From Chytriomyces cf. hyalinus JEL632 (taxonomy: Eukaryota; Chytridiomycota; Chytridiomycetes; Chytridiales; Chytriomycetaceae), in NCBI GenBank assembly GCA_025435555.1, contig JAIWWG010000094.1, positions 47,361 to 111,360 of the forward strand: a stretch of DNA of 64,000 bases. The letters run 5' to 3'. The notes under the pieces are model-generated. The model did not search any database and was not told the origin of the DNA. It was given only the letters and a program-made list of their open reading frames with translations. The number at the start of each line of letters is the position of its first letter. Within the stretch, counting starts at the first letter, position 1. The translations under genes were made by a program, and so were the position numbers. This document shows, piece after piece, positions 57,059 through 64,000 of the stretch.

Positions 57059-58230
57059 TGTCAGATTTCCTCTGCCGTGCCCGTGTATTCTCCAAGCTTG
57101 ACCTAGCCTCAGGTTTCCACCAGCTACGAATCCTTGAAAGCAACATCCACAAGACAGCCTTTCAGACAAAATATGGACATTTTGAATGGACTGTAATGCC
57201 CTTTGGTTTAGCCAATGCTCCAGCTGCCTTCCAAGGCACAATCAGCTCCATCTTTCGTGACTTCATCAACCAGTTCCTCACTACCTACATTGACAACATC
57301 CTTGCCTACTCTGAGACCTACCAAGACCATCTCAAGCATCTAGACCTCACGCTCAAGCGTATGAAAGAACATAAGCTCCATGTACGACTCCACAAGTGCT
57401 CCTTCCTTCAAGATAAATTGACTACCTTGGTTACCATATCCACCAAGGTGCTATCTCTGCTCTACCAACTTGTACCTCTGCCATTCAAGACTTTGAAGAA
57501 CCTACAACCTACTCAGAACTTCGATCATTTCTCGGTTCAGCCAATACCATCCACCGTTTCATCCACTGCCATGCCTTGCTGATAGCTCCACTCTCAGACC
57601 TCCTACGTGACCACAAGACCGTCTCCTTTGAAGAGAAATGGAATGACAACGCCAGACACCACTTCTGCCAAGTCAAGAAAGCCCTTGCCTCACCAGAAAT
57701 GCTTGCAATGTTCGACCCCTCCAAGCCTTTGATGTGCCATTGCCAGTTACATTGCCCAGCCAGATGACAAGAACATTGAACAACCAGTTGCCTACTTCTC
57801 TCAAAAGTGCAAAAAAGAAGAGTCCAAGTGCCACCCTTACATGGGAGAAATCCTTGCCTTAGTTGAATCCCTCAAGCATTTCCACTCCTACATCTATGGT
57901 TGCTCTCAAGTACTAGCCTGTGCCAACCACCAGTCTCTCAGACACATCCTTACCCAGCCGAAACTCCGTCCACCACTGTTGGCTTGCTGATCTGCTCTCC
58001 TACGATTTCAAGATCCAGTGGACACCAGGGGAGTGGAACACAGTTGCTGACGCCCTCTCAAGACAATGATTTGCCTCAGATGCCTCAGTTCAAGTTGACC
58101 TTTACCAGAATGCCACCCACGTCTTGTTATAACTTCCAGATTCAATGCTACTGAACACTACCGAACTCAGGATCACCGACGACCTCATAAATGATGTGAA
58201 AGACATGAATACTACCAACCCAGAGTTCCT
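57059..58230 (+). pseudogene. Ty3/gypsy reverse transcriptase-RNase H remnant
   Basis: Begins inside the RT domain: FSKLDLASGFHQLRI, then FEWTVMPFGLANAPAAFQ and TYIDNILAYS, where the family's YxDD reads YIDN. RNase H pieces follow in shifted frames: ALASPEMLAMFDPSKP, QPVAYFSQKCKKEE, GEILALVESLKHFHSYIYG. Stop codons and frame changes (near 57440, 57765, 57985) show decay. Confidence 0.85.
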
Positions 58231-58244
58231 CAAGATTACCCAGT

Positions 58245-58249
58245 ACCTC
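58245..58249. other. Target site duplication ACCTC, left copy
   Basis: ACCTC precedes the copia 5' LTR and is repeated at 63250-63254 after the 3' LTR. It marks the insertion point within the gypsy element. Confidence 0.95.
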
Positions 58250-58706
58250 TGTTGAATTCAGTCGTAGGACGCGTAATTCTTTATTTACACATTGCCAATC
58301 TTAATTATATCTTTACAATCACTCATCTTTCTTCTGGATGTTTTTCAGTCTCTGTCTTTTCATCCAATCATTTTATTCGATAGTTGTTTTACAAGCTACC
58401 TCTTTGTTCTGTTTTTTTGATTCACACAATGGGTCACTTGACCATTGTTCTTAGTGTTTCGTATTTGACATCTGCTTCTCCCTTGAGAACAGATCTTTAT
58501 CTTCTACTATTTGCTCTCTGTTGCAGTATTGTTCTTATCGACTGCGTATATCCTTAGGTTAGCCAGTTATGATACTTCTTCTTTCTTACGCTAATAGTTG
58601 TATGATTCCTTAGTTGATATATTAAAGAGTAGTAACTATCGATACAAGCTTTAAGAACTTCACGAAGATCGCTATATAGTCGTGTTCCAGCGCCTATATT
58701 TCTACA
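58250..58706 (+). repeat. 5' LTR of the copia element
   Basis: 457 bp, TGTTGAATTC at the start and TTTCTACA at the end. Same length and, by eye, same sequence as the 3' LTR. Confidence 0.95.
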
Positions 58707-58767
58707 CGTTATCAGCACCATTCTACTTGGACGATTCAGTTTCATCAGAATATTTCAAGTTACAACA

Positions 58768-61119
58768 ATGTCAGACGATTCATACAAAGGACTTCCTGTC
58801 TTTGATGCAACGACTGAAAACTGGCCACTATTTTATCTGAAAGTTCGTCTCTACTTGGAGTCGAAGGATCTTCTATATATTATCACTCGTGACCGAGACG
58901 ATCTACCTGTTGCTGGGGAATCAGCTGATCAGAAATCTCAACGTGTCAAGGAGGCCAGCACAAGAGCTAAAGACGATGTTAAAGTCAGAAGTCTCTTAGT
59001 CAACAAATTCTCGTCTGAGGCAGCCAATATGGTTGGCCGTGAGCCTTCAGCATTTTTAATGGTAAAAATTCTGGGTGAAAATTTTCAAAGTCAGTCAGCG
59101 AACTCAGTTCTAATTCGGCTGGACAAATTATTTGAGATCAAGTATGACTCTTCCAAGTCTATGTCGTCTCATATTTCAACCATCAACGCGTCAATTCAAT
59201 CTTTGAAGGAATCTGGCGAACTTGATTGGGATAAACTACATCAAGTAGTTCTGTTACGGTCGATCCCTCGTACTACTGAGTGGAATCCGATTACCAGTTC
59301 TCTCAAAACTATGGAGAGTGGTTTAACCAAGGAGAAAATTATTCGAACGTTACTGGAGGCAGAAATCGATTCGAAATCCCAAGTAACGGTTACGCGAGAT
59401 AAATCTCAGAAAAATTCTACAGCATTCAATGCTGGTAGTAACAAGTCAAACAAATCCAATACTAATTCGGGTAATGGTAACGGTTCGGTCATCAAATGCC
59501 ACCGTTGTGGTAAGAATGGGCACATGCAGAAGGACTGTCACGTGAATCCCAAGAACTTCGACAAGTCGGTCTTGTCGAGTAATTCTAGTACTACGGGTAA
59601 TGCTAATAATGCATCCAAGAAGTCTGGTAAGAATCAGGAAGGTGACAAAGTCAAGTTCTCATTCTGTGCTGCCAGCAAGCATCAATATCAATCCTCAGAG
59701 ACGATCAAAAAGTCAGATTGGATTAAAGACAGTGGCGCATCAGACATTTATTGTAACAATCGTCACGCTTTCAAAAATTTTGTTGCAAGAAAATCTCAAG
59801 TCGAGATTGCAAATGGAAAACTGGACACTACACTCGGTCATGGTTCAGTTGAAGTCGAAGCTACATTATCGAATGGTACAACTCACCGGATCGAATTCAA
59901 AGATGTAATCTACGCACCCAACTTCAAATTCAATTTGTTGTCTACTATCTCGTTGGACAAACACGGTTTGAAAGAAGTCACTGAAAATGGGACCAGTACC
60001 TTTTATAAGGATACCACGGAGGTAATGACTGCAACCAAAGTTGACAATCGGTGGATTATGAATTTTGAGGTCATAATCAACGGTACAGCTCTATCAGCTA
60101 TTCAAAACGATTACGAAATTCTACATCGACGCATGTGCCACATCAGCCACGCGAGTATACTGAAATTGTCGAAAATCGTTGATAATCTCAAAGTGCCGCC
60201 AGTACCACCTAGCTTTCACTGTGACCCCTGTGTCGAAAATAAGATGACAAGGCGTTCATTCAAGAGTTCTGGAAATCCACGATCTAAATATCCACTCGAG
60301 TTGGTCCATATGGATTTCGTAATTATCAATACACCTGGTCGAAATGGGGAAACAGTAATATTGGTTTTAACAGACGATGCCACACTGTGTCGGTTCACGT
60401 TTCCGATGAAAGGGCGTTCTGGCGACGAAATTGTCGAATATTTTAAACCATGGCTTACCTGGGCAGAGCGAATGTCCGGTAAAAAATTGAAAGTTATTCG
60501 GTCTGACAATGCCAAGGAATTTATCCACGGCGTATTCAAAAACTTCATTGTCGAACTCGGTATTGAGCAGCAAGTTTCAGTACCTTATGAGCACGAGCAA
60601 AATGGGATGGCGGAGGTTTCTAATCGGATTATTCTCGATCGAGCCAGGACCATTCTCAACGACTCACCTCTAACTAAAGCGTTTTGGCCCTATGCCATTC
60701 TCAACGCTACGTATGTTTCAAATCGATCCCCCGTTGTTCACAACGATTCCATGACTCCAATCGAAATGTTTACCGGTATCAAGCCAAATCTTGGTAACCT
60801 GGTTATTTTTGGGTCAAAAGGTTTTTCTAGGTTACCTGCAGAAAATCTTAAGGGTCGAAACAAATTGGACGTACGAACTGTCAGCTGTTATTTTCTGGGC
60901 TACACGAGCCACGAAAACACGTATAACGTTATAACTACTGATCTCTCCGAAATCTTCACTACTACGAACGTGAAATTCATCGAGACCAACACCAAAGTTC
61001 CTGCATCAATTAGTGATCCTGTCGAACCTCAACATGTCGAATTCTTTGAAGACGATCTTGAGGCTTCTAACGATCAGGAGGAGGTTATTGATCAGGAGGA
61101 GATTGTTCTATGTCAGTGA
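58768..61119 (+). CDS. Copia gag, protease and integrase
   Basis: 783-codon frame. Gag region with UBN2-type helices (ENWPLFYLKVRLYLESKD), then a CCHC knuckle CHRCGKNGHMQKDC near 59497. Protease active site DSGASD near 59729. GAG-pre-integrase with CxxC (CDPCVENKMTRRSF). Integrase core DDE: the first Asp in VHMDFVII, the second in RSDNAKEF, the Glu in HEQNGMAEVSNRII. The frame closes at 61119 with DQEEIVLCQ, in the linker between integrase and RT. Gag and pol are continuous in one frame with no gag stop. Confidence 0.93.
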   Translation: MSDDSYKGLPVFDATTENWPLFYLKVRLYLESKDLLYIITRDRDDLPVAGESADQKSQRVKEASTRAKDDVKVRSLLVNKFSSEAANMVGREPSAFLMVKILGENFQSQSANSVLIRLDKLFEIKYDSSKSMSSHISTINASIQSLKESGELDWDKLHQVVLLRSIPRTTEWNPITSSLKTMESGLTKEKIIRTLLEAEIDSKSQVTVTRDKSQKNSTAFNAGSNKSNKSNTNSGNGNGSVIKCHRCGKNGHMQKDCHVNPKNFDKSVLSSNSSTTGNANNASKKSGKNQEGDKVKFSFCAASKHQYQSSETIKKSDWIKDSGASDIYCNNRHAFKNFVARKSQVEIANGKLDTTLGHGSVEVEATLSNGTTHRIEFKDVIYAPNFKFNLLSTISLDKHGLKEVTENGTSTFYKDTTEVMTATKVDNRWIMNFEVIINGTALSAIQNDYEILHRRMCHISHASILKLSKIVDNLKVPPVPPSFHCDPCVENKMTRRSFKSSGNPRSKYPLELVHMDFVIINTPGRNGETVILVLTDDATLCRFTFPMKGRSGDEIVEYFKPWLTWAERMSGKKLKVIRSDNAKEFIHGVFKNFIVELGIEQQVSVPYEHEQNGMAEVSNRIILDRARTILNDSPLTKAFWPYAILNATYVSNRSPVVHNDSMTPIEMFTGIKPNLGNLVIFGSKGFSRLPAENLKGRNKLDVRTVSCYFLGYTSHENTYNVITTDLSEIFTTTNVKFIETNTKVPASISDPVEPQHVEFFEDDLEASNDQEEVIDQEEIVLCQ

Positions 61120-62773
61120 CGAGTCAGACTTCAGTGAATTGGAGATACCCGCACCCCCACCTCGTCGATCAACACGAATTCCAGTACCACGTAAGGGTTG
61201 GAACTCATCACGAAACTCGGTTCATTATGCTTTCTTGTCGAACGGTATCGATGTCAAAGATCCACGCGTTGTGGAAGCTCGTACTGTCGAAATCAACCAG
61301 CTCAAGGAATTTGGAGTTTGGGAACATGTACCGAAATCTAAAGATATGCACGTCATTGGGTGTAGGTTTGTTGATGTACAGAAAAAGGATTCTCAAGGTA
61401 ATCCTGGTAAATTCAAGTCTCGATTGGTAGCTCAAGGTTTTACAATGATCGAGGGTGTTGAGTACTTTGACACGTTTGCACCGGTAGCCAGGCCGTATTC
61501 AATCAGGATGTTTATGATCATGTGCTGTGATCACGATCTGGAGATGTATCAAGCTGACGTATGTAATGCTTTCGTTCAAGCCAAGCTGGATGACGAAGTG
61601 TACATGAGGCAACCTCCTGGATTTGAAGAGTACCCTTTTGGTAAAGATGTACCAACCGTTCTAAAGCTTCTACGGGCATTGTACGGTACAAAGCAAGCTG
61701 CTAGAGCGTGGAACAAGACGTTTAGCAGTTCATTGAAAGATCTCGGTTTCAAGCCAAGTGTCTTCGACCCATGTATTTTCACACGTGGGAAACTCACGGA
61801 CAAGGATTTCATCATGTTGATCCTGATCGTGGACGATTTTCTGTGTGGTATTGCCAGGAGCAACAAGTCTCTCTGGGCCAAGTTCGTTAAGGAGTTATCT
61901 GCCAAATTTGAAATCAAGGATTTAGGTGTAGTGGAACGTTTCGTTGGTATGCAAGTCATGAGGGACGAGTCTCGGATCTATCTATCACAGAAGCCATCTC
62001 TGGGTGAGATGCTAACTCATTTTGGTATGACGGAAGCTACTACAAGGGAAACGCCAATGGTAGGCACTCCAGTAGCACCTTCAGATGACAACGACACCAC
62101 AACACAACCTTACAGGAGTCTCATTGGATGTCTCTTGTACCCTACTCAATGGACAAGACCAGACCTAGCCTTTGCTGTTGGTAGTCTGAGTAGATTCAAT
62201 AATAAGCCAAGTGATGTTCACTGGAAGCATGCTACCGATGTTTTACGGTACGTTAAACAATCACTGGACCTCTGTCTAGTGTTCACACGGTGCAAGGAGT
62301 TCCACCATGTCGGCTACGCGGATGCTGAATGGTTAACAGACACGATTGACTGTCGTTTCACATACGGCTACATCACGTTCTTGGACTCAAACATTATGCA
62401 CTGGAAAAGTAAACGATCTGGAGGAGTTGTAGGTTCAACAACAGCTGCCGAATTGGAGAGCGTCTATATGTGCCTCACTCATATGATCTGGGAACGCGAT
62501 TTACTCAAGTCTCTGGGAATTGTAACCAAGAGGATGAAGATTTTCAATGACAATATGGCCTTGATCAAGATTCTGAACAGCGAAAGGATGCTGGACAGGA
62601 CTAAGCACATGGCGGTAAAAATTGAGTTTATTCGTGAGTACATCAACAAGCAAGAGCTCAACGTGGAACACATCAGCACTACTGAAATGAAGGCTGACAT
62701 GTTCACAAAGAGTCTTGGCAAGATTTTGTTCAAGAAGGGAGTGGATGGAATTGGTTTGGTAAGCCATACATGA
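61013..62773 (+). CDS. Copia reverse transcriptase and RNase H
   Basis: 586-codon frame, +1 relative to the previous one. Real sequence begins around 61105 (FYVSDESDFSELEIP). RT blocks: KSRLVAQGFTMIEGVEYFDT, FAPVARPYSIRMFMIM, QADVCNAFVQAKLDDEVYMR, LLRALYGTKQAARAWNK, and LILIVDDFLCG, where copia's usual YVDD reads IVDD. RNase H: VGYADAEWL, TTAAELESVYMCLTHM, IFNDNMALIKI, ADMFTKSL. It stops at 62773, 20 bp before the 3' LTR. Completely open apart from the frame break with gag-integrase. Confidence 0.92.
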   Translation: MILSNLNMSNSLKTILRLLTIRRRLLIRRRLFYVSDESDFSELEIPAPPPRRSTRIPVPRKGWNSSRNSVHYAFLSNGIDVKDPRVVEARTVEINQLKEFGVWEHVPKSKDMHVIGCRFVDVQKKDSQGNPGKFKSRLVAQGFTMIEGVEYFDTFAPVARPYSIRMFMIMCCDHDLEMYQADVCNAFVQAKLDDEVYMRQPPGFEEYPFGKDVPTVLKLLRALYGTKQAARAWNKTFSSSLKDLGFKPSVFDPCIFTRGKLTDKDFIMLILIVDDFLCGIARSNKSLWAKFVKELSAKFEIKDLGVVERFVGMQVMRDESRIYLSQKPSLGEMLTHFGMTEATTRETPMVGTPVAPSDDNDTTTQPYRSLIGCLLYPTQWTRPDLAFAVGSLSRFNNKPSDVHWKHATDVLRYVKQSLDLCLVFTRCKEFHHVGYADAEWLTDTIDCRFTYGYITFLDSNIMHWKSKRSGGVVGSTTAAELESVYMCLTHMIWERDLLKSLGIVTKRMKIFNDNMALIKILNSERMLDRTKHMAVKIEFIREYINKQELNVEHISTTEMKADMFTKSLGKILFKKGVDGIGLVSHT

Positions 62774-62792
62774 TTGTACATGTGTGGAGGAG

Positions 62793-63249
62793 TGTTGAAT
62801 TCAGTCGTAGGACGCGTAATTCTTTATTTACACATTGCCAATCTTAATTATATCTTTACAATCACTCATCTTTCTTCTGGATGTTTTTCAGTCTCTGTCT
62901 TTTCATCCAATCATTTTATTCGATAGTTGTTTTACAAGCTACCTCTTTGTTCTGTTTTTTTGATTCACACAATGGGTCACTTGACCATTGTTCTTAGTGT
63001 TTCGTATTTGACATCTGCTTCTCCCTTGAGAACAGATCTTTATCTTCTACTATTTGCTCTCTGTTGCAGTATTGTTCTTATCGACTGCGTATATCCTTAG
63101 GTTAGCCAGTTATGATACTTCTTCTTTCTTACGCTAATAGTTGTATGATTCCTTAGTTGATATATTAAAGAGTAGTAACTATCGATACAAGCTTTAAGAA
63201 CTTCACGAAGATCGCTATATAGTCGTGTTCCAGCGCCTATATTTCTACA
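62793..63249 (+). repeat. 3' LTR of the copia element
   Basis: 457 bp, preceded by the polypurine tract GTGGAGGAG and followed by the target duplication ACCTC. Confidence 0.95.
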
Positions 63250-63503
63250 ACCTCATAGACCCAGAAAACCCAGAAACCTTTGAAAATGATTGTACCAGTG
63301 CCCCCAAGGACTTCATAAGCCAGATCTCTCGTTACAGCCTTCAAGATGGACTACTCTACTACATTGACAAGACCCATGCAAGACTCTTTATTCCAGCACC
63401 TCTCAGAAACTCAATTGTCTCCAAAGCCCACTCCTACGGTCCAGCCATCCACAATTGTTGGTACAAATGGTGGTGGCACACTGTACAAGGGTTTGTGACT
63501 TGA
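63250..63503 (+). pseudogene. Ty3/gypsy remnant right of the copia insertion
   Basis: Resumes the gypsy reading: YSLQDGLLYYIDKTHARLFI then PAPLRNSIVSKAHS, the zinc-binding entry of gypsy integrase. It ends in altered sequence (HTVQGFVT stop). The integrase core, 3' LTR and polypurine tract are absent from the window, so the gypsy element is truncated here or continues beyond another insertion. Confidence 0.75.
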
Positions 63504-64000
63504 GGACTAGGTGCTACAACAATGATGATTTTGGTCTAAAAAGATGTTTATTTGCCTTGTGGAAGCTCTACCATTTACACCCTTTGGAATAGAACGTGAA
63601 AGAATCACTCATGGGTGGAAACTCATGGGTATCTCCCTGGTTTTCTATTTTTTCACGGTAGAAATTATAAAGAACCGAGATGGAAATCCCCCGAACGTCC
63701 CCAAGGACTGTTGGGCCTTTACCAATCCAAAAAGTTACGATTTGAATAAGAAACTATCCAACCAACATCCAAAGTGCATATGACTGTATCCTTGGACCTC
63801 TGACAGGGACTCTCCCACCTGGGTAGGGAGCCATGGGTCCAAGTGACAGTGTACAGGTAAGCAGCGCTGCCTGCTGTCCATGTACGTTTCAGCGTGTCAG
63901 TTTGACTGTGGTGTACTAACTTTGAACTTTGCTTATGCAAGATCTAGGTCCTCAAGTGATGCCTATCTGGGCTCAAACCTTCGTTTCAACTACACAGCTA
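63504..64000. other. Unassigned sequence with a long imperfect hairpin
   Basis: No gene or recognised element. Open frames at 63544-63783 (+) and 63719-63940 (-) lack family features. It contains the hairpin at 63783-63850. It could be another mobile element's edge. Confidence 0.45.
63783..63850. repeat. Multi-arm inverted repeat
   Basis: Nested complementary arms: ACTGT / ACAGT outside, CTTGGACC / GGTCCAAG next, and CTCCCACC / GGT(A)GGGAG innermost with a 2-nt loop. The outer arms extend to 63850. Confidence 0.8.

Larger units (their letters stand above)
56168..58249 (+). mobile_element. Decayed Ty3/gypsy retrotransposon, left part
   Basis: LTR, gag remnant, partial reverse transcriptase and RNase H, cut at 58250 by the copia insertion and continued from 63250. 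It is defective: gag shifts frame, the region from the end of gag to the middle of RT is missing, and RNase H has stops. Confidence 0.85.
58250..63249 (+). mobile_element. Near-intact Ty1/copia retrotransposon, nested in gypsy element
   Basis: 5.0 kb with 457-bp LTRs (58250-58706 and 62793-63249) that I find identical, both TG..CA. A 5-bp target duplication ACCTC flanks it. Domain order is gag, protease, integrase, RT, RNase H (copia order). A polypurine tract GTGGAGGAG lies at 62784-62792 and a candidate primer site (CGTTATCAGCACC) follows the 5' LTR. The only visible lesion is a +1 shift near 61105. Confidence 0.96.

Overview
This is a fungal nuclear window with dense genes, many short introns (mostly about 50-100 nt, GT..AG), four tRNA-type loci and two LTR retrotransposons. 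Seven chitin-deacetylase-type genes plus a GH18 chitinase among ordinary ascomycete/chytrid-style housekeeping genes suggest a zoosporic fungus, most likely Chytridiomycota. That placement is inference; no rRNA is present to confirm it.

Layout. 1-3.0 kb: two tandem CE4 (polysaccharide deacetylase) genes on the minus strand, the first running off the left edge. 3.1-11.9 kb: tRNA-Ser(AGA), a seven-span membrane protein, the mitochondrial Mg2+ channel MRS2, a TMEM69/DUF3429 protein, an acidic protein with a possible ubiquitin-like N-terminus, and an R-SNARE. 12.1-14.3 kb: a second tRNA-Ser and a membrane-anchored CE4 gene, followed by a threefold ~135-bp repeat. 15.4-18.9 kb: 6-phosphogluconate dehydrogenase and an EFM7-like methyltransferase. 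19.0-23.8 kb: three tandem CE4 genes on the minus strand. 24.2-29.1 kb: a type I protein ending in a dilysine signal, a small PPxY membrane protein, a RING/LON-domain protein and a small ORF. 29.3-35.2 kb: the seventh CE4 gene, a type I membrane protein, tRNA-Ser and the chitinase. 35.5-55.7 kb: a gene with a whole-unit internal duplication, alkaline ceramidase, MPP6, tRNA-Trp, an unresolved mitochondrial-type gene, ASE1/MAP65, COQ7, mitochondrial acyl carrier protein, deoxyhypusine hydroxylase, SPT6, BOL2 and SEC61 alpha. 56.1-64 kb: a tRNA-Ser pseudogene, a decayed Ty3/gypsy element starting 6 bp upstream of it, and a young Ty1/copia element nested inside the gypsy element.

The genes that belong together functionally are the cell-wall set. 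Seven CE4 enzymes convert chitin to chitosan and one GH18 enzyme cleaves chitin. The CE4 copies keep the catalytic motifs but differ in signal peptide, C-terminal anchor, stalk composition and intron pattern, as expected from local duplication followed by specialisation. The remaining genes are unrelated housekeeping neighbours.

Exon boundaries were inferred by eye from GT/AG sites, reading frame and family conservation. CDS coordinates run from proposed start to stop and include introns.
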